This document shows, in pieces, positions 1-6,499 of a DNA stretch of 11,367 nt. The position numbers and the translations under genes are program-made. The DNA comes from Leptolyngbyaceae cyanobacterium SM1_3_5 (GTDB taxonomy: Bacteria; Cyanobacteriota; Cyanobacteriia; Elainellales; Elainellaceae). Positions within the stretch are counted from its first letter, which is position 1. Every line of letters starts with the position of its first letter. The notes beneath the pieces are model-generated. The model had not been told where the DNA came from. It saw only the letters and a list, made by a program, of their open reading frames with translations, and did no database searches. The stretch spans positions 1 through 11,367 of the forward strand of contig JAAUTJ010000093.1 in assembly GCA_012031475.1 (NCBI GenBank). The letters are read 5' to 3'.

Positions 1-1
1 C

Positions 2-1231
2 GCCGGCCGAATATTCCGCGAGCCCCTCAAATCCCCACAGAAACGCGCGCCTCCAAGCCCGATCGCCCCTCAACCCCCGATCGCGCCGTCGGATGCGGGC
101 ACGGGGGCACCGCCCCTACAAATCGCCCCTGTAGAGCAAATTCAGCTAGCGCCTGCAAGCACGATCGCCCCTGCCCCAACGCCAACCGCCAGCTCGAACC
201 CGCAACAAGATTTAGCATTGTTAATTGGCGATTTATTAGGTGCAGAAACATCGGTCGATCGAGACCCTCAAACTGGAGATTTAGCAATTAAATGGCAGAC
301 TCCTCAAGGATTAGAAATTCAACAAACAGTACCCGCGGCACCGCCCGAACTTACTTTTATACCGGCCTCACCGAAACCCTACCCGAAACCCGCCGCGCGA
401 GGAGCTTCTGCTACAGAAAAACCCGACGGTTGGATAGTTTTAAATCCCCCGAACTCTACTGTGGTTGCTGTCGATCCAGCCCCGCCAACAAGCGAACCCG
501 ATTGGTGGGGAAGACTTTCCCAATTCAATCGATCGACAAATAGAATCAGTTCCCGTTAATCCCACACCTTTACCAACCCCGAACCATCGCCAACTCCCGC
601 ACCAAAACCGTCGCCCTCTCCAACTCCCGCGCCGACGCCCGCGCCAATTCCAATTCCCGTACCGCTGCCCACGCCGCGCCCTGCCCCTGCTCCTGCGCCC
701 ATTCAGCAGACAGACTTTTTTAGTGAAGCGCTCAGGTTTTCCCTGCGTTGGGAAGGCGGCTATGTTAACCATCCGAGCGATCCGGGCGGCGAAACAAACA
801 AAGGCGTGACGGCAAATACCTATGCAGCCTATCGCCGTCGCAAAGGTCTTGCACCGCGCAGCGTCCGCAACATTACGGATGCAGAAGTGAATGAGATCTA
901 TCGCGATATGTACTGGAAACCCGCTCAGTGCGATGCCAAACAGCGGGCACTGGCGATCGTGCATTTTGATACTGCCGTCAACTTCGGCGTCGGTGGTTCC
1001 ACGATCTTTTTGCAAGAGGCTCTGGGCATTGCCGCCGATGGCGCTTACGGGCCTGCCACTCGTGCCGCGCTTGCCCGTGCGAATGTTGCACAAACGGCGC
1101 AGCGCTACTGTCAAGCTCGCATCGACTATCGCTATCGTCGAGTTCAGCAAAGTCCGAGTCAGCGCGTGTTTTTGGCGGGATGGCTGAACCGCGATAACGA
1201 TTTACGTCGATACATCAACGCGCTGCGCTGA
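2..1231 (+). pseudogene. Glycosyl hydrolase 108-type peptidoglycan hydrolase, 5' partial and frameshifted
   Basis: The reading frame is already open at base 2, so the N-terminus lies outside the window. It encodes a Pro/Ala-rich stretch and a short unrecognised domain (around 206-400) and stops at TAA 557-559. The same frame resumes after the stop with a Pro-rich linker (PEPSPTPAPKPSPSPTPAP, about 578-636) and a complete C-terminal catalytic domain from about 718. That domain has the GH108 signature EGGYVNHPSDPGGETNKG with its catalytic Glu, followed by VHFDTAVNFG and a peptidoglycan-binding-like AADGAYGPATRAAL. Such enzymes cleave murein glycan strands. Between about 540 and 580 the linker reads on in the next frame (IESVPVNPTPLPTP), so a one-base gain near 530-545 and a one-base loss near the CCCC at 577-580 would restore one continuous gene. 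A start at GTG 806 would remove the catalytic motif and is unlikely. Family assignment is good; whether the break is real or a sequencing error is open. Confidence 0.75.
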
Positions 1232-1613
1232 CCGCTGATCCAACCGCCTGCTGCCGACAGCCCGCTAAACCAAGACTCGGATTTTCTCGGTAGGCGCGAT
1301 CGGGCGTCCAAACCTGCACGGTGCGATTTGATACCGTGCCGAGCCAGTACAAATATTCGACATCGGCATGATAGCTTGTGCCGACGCGCAAGTTGGAAAA
1401 GTCGTCTTCGCACATTTCAAATCCAAATCGCACCACAATTTGAGCAACCAGACACTCTGGCGTATCAGAAGATTCACCACTGGCTTCTCTTTCTTGCCAA
1501 AATTTCTCTAAGAACCGGGTCAAGACGGGCAGGATTTTTGCAGGCGAACCGTTGCGGCTGGCGTAGATTAAGGCGGGATTGCCTTCGACCAAGATGTGAC
1601 AGGGTTGGGACAT
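1215..1613 (-). CDS. Conserved hypothetical protein, 132 aa, cyanobacterial type
   Basis: The protein begins MSQPCHILVEGNPALIYASR and has conserved-looking blocks LPVLTRFLEKFW (about 28-39), DTPECLVAQIVVRFGFEMCEDDFSNL (50-75) and YRENPSLGLAGCR (108-120). It has no signal peptide or membrane segment and three or four scattered cysteines. I recognise the style as a small soluble cyanobacterial protein of unknown function and assign no role. The start at 1613 is preferred over an in-frame ATG at 1649 because AAGAAGGAA sits 6-7 bases upstream of 1613, whereas the extra 12 residues (MKVKQFVKEGTA) have no ribosome binding site and would cross a perfect 12-bp palindrome. Its 3' end overlaps the convergent GH108 gene by 17 bp, and its last dozen residues are low complexity. 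Confidence 0.75.
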   Translation of the reverse strand: MSQPCHILVEGNPALIYASRNGSPAKILPVLTRFLEKFWQEREASGESSDTPECLVAQIVVRFGFEMCEDDFSNLRVGTSYHADVEYLYWLGTVSNRTVQVWTPDRAYRENPSLGLAGCRQQAVGSAVSAAR

Positions 1614-1646
1614 TGCCGTTCCTTCTTTAACGAACTGCTTGACTTT

Positions 1647-1658
1647 CACGCTAGCGTG
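1647..1658. promoter_or_regulatory. Perfect 12-bp palindrome in a divergent intergenic region
   Basis: CACGCTAGCGTG is a perfect dyad 34 bp upstream of the minus-strand start at 1613 and about 118 bp upstream of the plus-strand gene at 1776. It could be a small operator shared by both. This is inferred from symmetry and position only. Confidence 0.3.
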
Positions 1659-1728
1659 CGGCGCATCCGCAGAACGTGACTCAGACTACACAATTTTCGC
1701 CTGTTGGGGACGCAATGCCTGACCTTAA

Positions 1729-1757
1729 GATCCAGCAAAACCTGATCCAGCAAAACC
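1729..1757. repeat. Short tandem repeat, 2 copies, 15-bp period
   Basis: GATCCAGCAAAACC occurs at 1729-1742 and again at 1744-1757. It lies just upstream of the ribosome binding site of the 1776 gene and inside a short open frame starting at ATG 1715. It is a local duplication with no obvious function. Confidence 0.7.
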
Positions 1758-1775
1758 AGTGGAGGAAAAGTATCG

Positions 1776-2204
1776 GTGAATGCGGCTGAACGAGCGACCA
1801 ACGTGGAACTTGCCAGCAAAATCGCGGCGATCGTCAACCTGATCAAAAGCGAACTGCCGGACATCCGCGCTGACCTGAAACCCTGGACGAACGATCGCGA
1901 CACCCGCGACCTGATCGACCCCGACTCGATCGACCTGGGATTTCACTTTCCGGGGCGATCGCGGCTCTGGCAGTGCCAAAGTATTCTGCTGCAAATTCGC
2001 TTTCACGACGATCCGATCGTCGGGTCGCATCGGGCGATCGGCGTTGAAGCGGCAGGGTTTGACTATCAGGGCAGGCAGTGGCAGTTTTCGACGATCGAGC
2101 AGTGGTGCTTCACGGGAACGGCTCCGCAGCCGGAAATGGCCGAGCAGTTCAAGCAATTTTGCGTCCAAATCCTGGAATTGTTTAACGGGTCGGTGGAGGC
2201 GTAG
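1776..2204 (+). CDS. Hypothetical protein, 142 aa
   Basis: The sequence starts at GTG 1776, nine bases after a good Shine-Dalgarno GGAGGA (1761-1766). The protein is soluble and acidic, with blocks LASKIAAIVNLIKSELPDIRAD (about 12-33), DPDSIDLGFHFPGRSRLWQC (about 48-67) and FKQFCVQILELFNG near the C-terminus. No known domain or catalytic motif is evident. Codon use and several HIP1-type GATCGC motifs match the neighbouring genes, so it looks native. An ATG at 1715 in another frame encodes 24 residues ending at TGA near 1786. A frameshift could join that leader to this gene, but the GGAGGA favours the start given. No function is assigned. Confidence 0.65.
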   Translation: MNAAERATNVELASKIAAIVNLIKSELPDIRADLKPWTNDRDTRDLIDPDSIDLGFHFPGRSRLWQCQSILLQIRFHDDPIVGSHRAIGVEAAGFDYQGRQWQFSTIEQWCFTGTAPQPEMAEQFKQFCVQILELFNGSVEA

Positions 2205-2231
2205 GCGATCGCCCCGATTTAGACGGAGAAA

Positions 2232-2262
2232 TTGTAAAGTTTTGTTAAGATTTTGGTAAAGT
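2232..2262. promoter_or_regulatory. Three direct TTGTnAAG-type boxes, about one helical turn apart
   Basis: TTGTAAAG (2232-2239), TTGTTAAG (2242-2249) and TGGTAAAG (2254-2261) are direct repeats with periods of 10 and 12 bp. Read on the minus strand they are CTTTACCA, CTTAACAA and CTTTACAA, which resembles the CTTAACCT-type tandem repeats of cyanobacterial Pho boxes bound by the SphR/PhoB response regulator. The last unit also contains TAAAGT (2257-2262), which could be a -10 element. The binding protein is inference. Confidence 0.4.
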
Positions 2263-2458
2263 GTCTGGAATTGAGCGATCGACCTGAAAGCCGCTTTTGA
2301 TGTGGGTTTCGTTACAGAAATCGCTCATAAACCTTTCATAAAGCTACTGTCTGCATCCGCAGATCCCCTGATCCCCAATCCAAAACCTTCGTGATAAGGT
2401 GATCGAGGTCTGAAGTCTAAAAAAGTGAATATGTAACGAGTCCGAGTTGGAGCAAACT

Positions 2459-2488
2459 GGGGTGTGCCATTGAGCAACCCACTTTTTT
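2459..2488 (+). terminator. Terminator-like stem-loop with T-tract in the rlpA leader
   Basis: GGGTgTGC and GCAACCC pair around the loop CATTGA with one bulged G, and TTTTTT follows at 2483-2488. The stem is only about seven pairs, so it may be a weak terminator. It lies over 250 bp downstream of the preceding stop codon and about 50 bp ahead of the rlpA start. That position suits an attenuator of rlpA better than the end of the upstream gene. Confidence 0.4.
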
Positions 2489-2537
2489 ACAAACGCCCTC
2501 CTAACTCTCGCTCGTCTTGTCCTTCACGTTGGATAGT

Positions 2538-3682
2538 ATGAATCAACAACTTTGGAGCGGTGTAACGACTGCTGTCTTTTTGCTGGGTAGTTTGAGCATT
2601 GCCTCCACCAGCAGCGCACAGCAAGCTGAATCTCAAGACGACATCCCTGACGCAAATGTTTCGCTACGCGAGCCTGATACAAATTCGCTACGCGAAAGCT
2701 CTGAACTGAACCAGCCAGTTCCTTCCGCCGATCTCTCCTGACTGCCGACAGTGCCGCTTCTACCGAAGCCGATGCAGTCAAAGTTGGAGAATACCAATCT
2801 CAAGACGAACCTGAAGCGGCAGCCGAACCGATCGCCCAGATCGAGCCGCACGAAATGCAGGGACGCTCTGCCGCTACGGTCTTTGTCCGCGATATTCCCG
2901 TTCTCACTTTCCTGGGCGCACCCCCTGCCGAGATTGCTGCCGCCGATCCGGAAACGAAAGTCGCCACGCCCAACGACTCCGCTGGCGTTGTGCCGACCGC
3001 AGCCCCAGCGACCGCAGCCCCGGCATCCGCAGTCCCGGCATCCGCAGCCCAAAATAATGACCCCACTTGGCGCGCCACGACGATCGCCGCCCGACTGAAC
3101 CAGCTTTACCGCGATCGCGTCGATGCTGCTGCCATTACCGTGAACTGGGATGACGAAGGCGATCGCTATGTGATTCGGCTGAACGAGGAAGAACTCGTTG
3201 AACTCAACGCCGACACGATTTTGCCCGACACGACTCGCGACCCGGCCAACGATGCGTTGCAGGCAGCCAATCGACTGCGGCGACTGCTGGGCAATGCGCC
3301 GCCCCTAACCGAAATTATCGGTCGGCCACAGCCGCAGCCACAGCCCGCACCCGAATCGTCCAACATCGTCCAGCGCACGATTCGCGGCATCGCCTCCTGG
3401 TATGGCCCCGGCTTCAACGGTCGCCGCAGCGCCAGCGGCGAAATTTTCAACCAGAATGCTCTGACGGCGGCACACCGCACCCTGCCGTTTGGAACGCAAG
3501 TGCGCGTCACGAATTTGCGGACGGGGCAATCGGTGATCGTGCGGATTAACGATCGCGGTCCGTTCAGCGGCAGACGCATCATCGATTTGTCGGCTGGTGC
3601 TGCTCGTGCCGTCGGCATGATGAATTCCGGCGTCGCGCCCGTCAGCGTAGACGTGCTCAGTACGCCCAGCCGCCGTCGCTAG
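2538..3682 (+). pseudogene. rlpA: RlpA-type septal ring lytic transglycosylase, frameshifted
   Basis: The gene starts at ATG 2538 (MNQQLWSGVT) with a signal peptide: hydrophobic AVFLLGSLSIAS, then SSA-QQ as a likely cleavage site. The first frame ends at TGA 2739-2741. The next frame continues LLTADSAASTEADAVKVGEY and runs to 3682, so one missing base between about 2705 and 2741 splits the gene. Downstream are an RDIPVLTF block, a Pro/Ala linker (about 2990-3050), a conserved central region ending TILPDTTRD...NRLRRLLGNAPPL, and a C-terminal double-psi beta-barrel (about 3389-3658). The barrel keeps the RlpA residues SGE, AAH..LPFG and NDRGPF, matching the Glu, His and Asp needed for activity in Pseudomonas RlpA. 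There is no SPOR domain after the barrel. RlpA cleaves denuded glycan strands in the cell envelope. The catalytic domain is intact, so the frameshift may be a sequencing error. Confidence 0.85.
2661..2695. repeat. Repeated TCGCTACGCGA inside the rlpA N-terminal linker
   Basis: The near-palindrome TCGCTACGCGA appears at 2661-2671 and 2685-2695, 24 bp apart and in the same frame, encoding SLRE twice. Short repeats of this TTCGCTACGCGAA type are dispersed in many cyanobacterial genomes (from memory). Here they have expanded a disordered linker just ahead of the frameshift. Confidence 0.6.
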
Positions 3683-3731
3683 GACGCCGTTTGAGTCGCG
3701 ATCGCTTCAGGTGCGATCGCGGCATTCTCGC

Positions 3732-3737
3732 TAAAAT
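3732..3737 (+). promoter_or_regulatory. Possible -10 element of the arsenosugar operon
   Basis: TAAAAT lies in GCTAAAATGGG, 42 bases upstream of the ATG at 3780, in the short gap after rlpA. Two HIP1 octamers (GCGATCGC) sit just upstream where the -35 would be, and no good -35 hexamer is visible. Position is the main support. Confidence 0.3.
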
Positions 3738-3779
3738 GGGCAGGTGCATTCCCCAGCCGCATGGAATTCCCCCAGCCCA

Positions 3780-4112
3780 ATGGATCAGTACTACAAGCCC
3801 GAACATCTTGCCCAGTTCGCCCAAATCAGCGAAGGCCAGCCGGAACTTGCCAAAAAGTTTTTTGACTATTATGGAGCCGTGTTTGCCGAGGGTGCGCTTT
3901 CGGCTCGCGAAAAAGCTTTGATTGCGCTGGCCGTTGCCCACACGGTTCAGTGTCCCTACTGCATCGACGCCTACACGAAAGAATCGCTTTCCCAAGGATC
4001 GGATCTAGAGCAAATGACCGAGGCGATCCACGTGGCGACGGCGATTCGCGGCGGGTCGTCACTCGTTCACGGAATGCAGATGCTTGATCAGGTGCGTCAG
4101 GTGGGCATGTAG
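3780..4112 (+). CDS. AhpD/carboxymuconolactone decarboxylase-like protein of the arsenosugar locus
   Basis: This is a 110-residue all-helical AhpD-like protein. It contains the core EKALIALAVAHTVQCPYCID, with the CPYC redox pair at residues 58 and 61, and the block EAIHVATAIRGGSSLVHG (81-98). In AhpD a His follows four residues after the second Cys and serves in proton relay; here that position is Tyr (Y65). The stop is two bases from the ATG of arsS, so the genes are surely co-transcribed. Proteins of this subgroup are commonly annotated as arsenosugar biosynthesis-associated peroxidase-like; the precise reaction is not known to me. The start at ATG 3780 (MDQYYKPEHL) is preferred over in-frame ATG 3744, whose extra 12 residues are Pro-rich and unlike the family. 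A TAAAAT at 3732-3737 could be its -10 element. Confidence 0.85.
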   Translation: MDQYYKPEHLAQFAQISEGQPELAKKFFDYYGAVFAEGALSAREKALIALAVAHTVQCPYCIDAYTKESLSQGSDLEQMTEAIHVATAIRGGSSLVHGMQMLDQVRQVGM

Positions 4113-4114
4113 GC

Positions 4115-5203
4115 ATGACGAATATTGATTTAAAGCCCCGATCGATCCGCGCCACGACTTCACTTTCCCAGCAGCGATCGCCGCTCGTCGATCCGCACGC
4201 GCAAATCGCCGCGCTCAATCAGCTTGATTTACCGAACGGCGATTTTGGCAAGGCGATCGAACCGCAGGGCTGGAACGGCTTGACACCGAGCGCGATCGAA
4301 ATCTTTCAAATCAACGTCGGCAAGCTGTGCAACATGGCCTGCCGTCACTGCCATGTGGATGCGGGTCCCGATCGCACTCGCGAAAACATGGACTGGGGCA
4401 CGATCGAGGCTTGCCTCTCCGCCCTCGACCAAACTGCGGCGCACACGGTTGACATCACGGGCGGCGCACCCGAACTGAATCCGCACTTTCGCGATCTCGT
4501 CGAGGAATGCGTCCGGCGCGGCAAGCACGTGATCGATCGCTGCAATCTCACGGTTTTGCTGCTGCCCAAATTTCAAGATTTGCCGCAGTGGTTTAGCGAT
4601 CGCGGAGTCGAAGTTGTCTGCTCTCTGCCGCACTATCGCCAGCGCAATACGGATGCCCAGCGCGGTGACGGCACATTTGAGCAGTCGATCGAAGCGTTGC
4701 GCCGCCTGAATGCTGCCGGATACGGACAGGGCGATCCGCAGCGGCAGCTTACTTTAATGTCGAATCCGGTCGGCGCATTTTTATCTTCGGGTCAGGCGCG
4801 GCTGGAGGAAGAATGGAAAGTTGGGCTTCAGCGCAATCACGGCGTCACGTTCGATCGCCTGATCACGCTCAACAATATGCCGATTTCGCGCTATCTGGAA
4901 TGGCTGGAGCGATCGGGCAATTTGCAGCAGTACATGGAACTGCTCGTGAATGCGTTCAATCCTGGGACGATCGCAGGCTTGATGTGTCGCAACACGATTT
5001 CGATTTCGTGGGACGGTCGCCTCTTCGACTGCGACTTCAATCAAATGCTCGATCTGGAAGTGCAGCCCGTCAGCGGCCAGCGTCCCAACATCCGCGATTT
5101 CGATCTCCAACTCCTCGCCCAGCGGCAAATTGTGACAGGACGACACTGCTTCGGCTGCACGGCAGGGGCGGGAAGTTCTTGCGGTGGGGCGATCGACAGC
5201 TAA
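4115..5203 (+). CDS. arsS: Arsenosugar biosynthesis radical SAM protein ArsS
   Basis: This 362-residue radical SAM enzyme has the [4Fe-4S] ligating motif CNMACRHC (C72, C76, C79), followed by the SAM-binding strand VDITGGAPE (112-120). The C-terminal part carries further cysteines (CRNTISISWDGRLFDCDFNQ; then CFGC and SSCGG at C345, C348, C356) and probably holds a second cluster or active-site thiols. ArsS acts after the methyltransferase ArsM in cyanobacterial arsenosugar formation, joining a SAM-derived 5'-deoxyadenosyl group to dimethylated arsenic (literature knowledge). In some members the Cys of the SSCGGA motif is selenocysteine; here it is an ordinary TGC codon at 5180-5182. The gene follows its AhpD-like partner by two bases, with AGGTGGG as likely ribosome binding site inside that partner. 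ArsM is not encoded in the window. Length and motifs are complete. Confidence 0.92.
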   Translation: MTNIDLKPRSIRATTSLSQQRSPLVDPHAQIAALNQLDLPNGDFGKAIEPQGWNGLTPSAIEIFQINVGKLCNMACRHCHVDAGPDRTRENMDWGTIEACLSALDQTAAHTVDITGGAPELNPHFRDLVEECVRRGKHVIDRCNLTVLLLPKFQDLPQWFSDRGVEVVCSLPHYRQRNTDAQRGDGTFEQSIEALRRLNAAGYGQGDPQRQLTLMSNPVGAFLSSGQARLEEEWKVGLQRNHGVTFDRLITLNNMPISRYLEWLERSGNLQQYMELLVNAFNPGTIAGLMCRNTISISWDGRLFDCDFNQMLDLEVQPVSGQRPNIRDFDLQLLAQRQIVTGRHCFGCTAGAGSSCGGAIDS

Positions 5204-5389
5204 CTGAGATTTTGCACCAGTCTCAACACCGCCCGGAAATCAATTTCCGGTCTCAAAGCAAAAACCCGTTCAAACGGGTTGTAACCCTGGCACGATCGAT
5301 TCCCCAGTCAGTTTCAACTGACTTTCGCTGTTAGCCAGAAATTTATTTCCGGGCGGTTCTCGCAACCGATGCAAGATCGACAGCTAACT
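5191..5389. repeat. Perfect 15-bp direct repeats bracketing a hairpin element
   Basis: GATCGACAGCTAACT occurs at 5191-5205, where it includes the arsS stop codon TAA (5201-5203), and again at 5375-5389. The copies enclose 169 bp that contain the nested inverted-repeat element. They may mark duplication of the arsS 3' end during insertion, an attachment-type site, or a short tandem duplication. Confidence 0.75.
5228..5357. repeat. 130-bp nested inverted-repeat (multi-hairpin) element
   Basis: The ends are a perfect 13-bp inverted repeat, ACCGCCCGGAAAT (5228-5240) with ATTTCCGGGCGGT (5345-5357). Inside are three 8-bp perfect stems with 2-nt centres: CCGGAAAT-CA-ATTTCCGG (5233-5250), AACCCGTT-CA-AACGGGTT (5263-5280) and AGTCAGTT-TC-AACTGACT (5306-5323). 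A weaker one, GAAAT-TT-ATTTC, lies at 5338-5349. The left arm can pair either locally or with the far right end, so two folds compete. No protein is encoded. The layout suggests a dispersed non-autonomous mobile repeat or a structured RNA; being placed right behind arsS it could also end that transcript. Similar hairpin strings are familiar to me from filamentous cyanobacteria, but I cannot name a family. Confidence 0.75.
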
Positions 5390-5424
5390 CAATTCACCGT
5401 TCAAGTGCATTAACTGGCTCCAAT

Positions 5425-6339
5425 TCATTCAACCTTTAAGCACTGCTGAACGGTTTCCAGTACCGACTCCGAAAGGCTTTCCAACTCATAGCCGCCCTCC
5501 AATCCAAACAGGACTTTCGGCGTAATTGCGATCGAATAATTCGTCAGTTCCGCATAGTCTTGAGGCTGAAGGTTAATTCTGGAAAGCAGGTCTACCTGAT
5601 TGGCGTCATATCCTGCACTGACAATCAAAAATTTTCTGGCGCAAAACTTTTGAAAAAACGGTAAAACTTTCGCTTCAAATAGTTGGCGATAGTCCTGAAT
5701 GGTGCTGCCCGGAGCGATCGGCAAATTTAGCACGTTGTTAAACTTACCTTGTTCTTCCGGTTTGCCTGTGTGCGGATAGCCAGGGGATTGATGAATCGAA
5801 CAAAAGGCAATGTTTGGAAGATTTTCGATCGCGCTTTGCGTCCCGTTGCCGTGATGCACATCCCAATCCAAAATGCCAATTCGCTGAATGCCTTTTGACT
5901 GAGCATACCGAGCCGCGATCGCCGCATTACAAAAAATACAAAATCCCATTCCTTCGTTTTGAAGCGCATGATGTCCGGGTGGTCTTGCTAACACAAACGC
6001 AGGCTTTCCTGACTGCCAAACCAGATCAATTCCATCCAGCCAAGCATTGACGGCCAAACATGCCACTTCAAAGCTTTGAGGCGAAATTTGAGTCGATTCA
6101 AAACAGCCCCAGCCTCGTTCCGCATAAGCTCGAACTTCCTCAATATATTGAGCAGAATGAACCCGTTCAATCGCTGGAATGACCTCTTCTGAATTAGAAG
6201 GATGAAGCCACTGAATTTGATTGGCGATCGCGGATGTTTGCAGCCGATTCACAATCGCTGTTAGTCGATCGGGCTGTTCAGGATGCATATATCCCGTCTC
6301 ATGCAAAAGGAATCGATCGGAGTAGAGAATCGTAACCAT
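5425..6339 (-). CDS. Histone deacetylase family protein (class II HDAC-like / acetoin utilisation type amidohydrolase)
   Basis: This 304-residue protein spans the whole arginase/deacetylase fold. It starts MVTILYSDRFLLHETGYMHP and has the conserved RPPGHHA (His-His dyad H123/H124), GILDWDVHHGNGTQ (zinc ligands D160 and H162), SAGYDANQVD (third ligand D250) and GLEGGYELESLSES (Y284, transition-state tyrosine). Family members remove acetyl or longer groups from lysines, polyamines or small amides using zinc; the bacterial substrate cannot be read from sequence. All catalytic residues are present, so the enzyme should be active. It lies 159 bp downstream of the MATE gene on the same strand and may share its transcript. 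No clear ribosome binding site precedes the ATG, and a 16-bp tandem repeat sits directly upstream. Confidence 0.93.
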   Translation of the reverse strand: MVTILYSDRFLLHETGYMHPEQPDRLTAIVNRLQTSAIANQIQWLHPSNSEEVIPAIERVHSAQYIEEVRAYAERGWGCFESTQISPQSFEVACLAVNAWLDGIDLVWQSGKPAFVLARPPGHHALQNEGMGFCIFCNAAIAARYAQSKGIQRIGILDWDVHHGNGTQSAIENLPNIAFCSIHQSPGYPHTGKPEEQGKFNNVLNLPIAPGSTIQDYRQLFEAKVLPFFQKFCARKFLIVSAGYDANQVDLLSRINLQPQDYAELTNYSIAITPKVLFGLEGGYELESLSESVLETVQQCLKVE

Positions 6340-6348
6340 TGAATTGCG

Positions 6349-6380
6349 AAGGATTGAACCGAAAAAGGATTGAACCGAAA
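6349..6380. repeat. Perfect tandem repeat, 2 x 16 bp
   Basis: AAGGATTGAACCGAAA is present twice without a gap, at 6349-6364 and 6365-6380. It lies 10-41 bp upstream of the HDAC-like start codon and so in its 5' untranslated or promoter region. Confidence 0.85.
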
Positions 6381-6476
6381 GTTAAATCAAGCGGCAGTGG
6401 AAAAAGCTGAGATTCGCGGACGCTGATTTTTCTGCTGCTTCTTTTGGCCGTGATGTTGCGATCGCTGAGCGAGTGC

Positions 6477-6499
6477 AATCAAATTCTAAATCAAATTCT
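6477..6499. repeat. Short tandem repeat at the 3' end of the MATE gene
   Basis: AATCAAATTCT occurs at 6477-6487 and 6489-6499, a 12-bp period. The right copy touches the MATE stop codon (6499-6501), so the repeat lies just past the coding end. Confidence 0.6.

Larger units (their letters stand above)
2205..2537 (+). other. 333-bp non-coding leader region of the rlpA-type gene
   Basis: No gene is supported here. From left to right it holds three TTGTnAAG-type boxes (2232-2261), a hairpin TCTGC-ATCC-GCAGA (2350-2363), a second hairpin ACCTT-CGTGAT-AAGGT (2385-2400) and a terminator-like stem followed by TTTTTT (2459-2488). It ends about 50 bases before the rlpA start. The arrangement is that of a structured leader with possible attenuation. 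I looked for the c-di-AMP (ydaO-type) and cobalamin riboswitch signatures and saw neither. Confidence 0.5.

Noticed and set aside
440..1150. Long minus-strand open frame of 236 aa opposite the GH108 gene
   Set aside because: It is Arg/Gly/Trp-rich low complexity created by the Pro-rich linker and catalytic domain on the other strand; the plus-strand product has clear family motifs.
1715..1789. Short frame starting at ATG 1715 as a separate gene or true start of the 1776 gene
   Set aside because: It is only 24 codons, built on a 15-bp repeat, and joining it to the next gene would need a frameshift; the GGAGGA before 1776 explains the start.
2264..2537. c-di-AMP (ydaO-type) or cobalamin riboswitch
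   Set aside because: The conserved core blocks of neither class are visible by eye, so only an unnamed structured leader is reported.
2633..3052. Minus-strand Gly/Cys/Arg-rich frame opposite rlpA
   Set aside because: It mirrors the Pro/Ala linker of rlpA and shows no domain or ribosome binding site.
5228..5357. CRISPR array
   Set aside because: The repeats are palindromic stems with different sequences, not identical direct repeats separated by uniform spacers.
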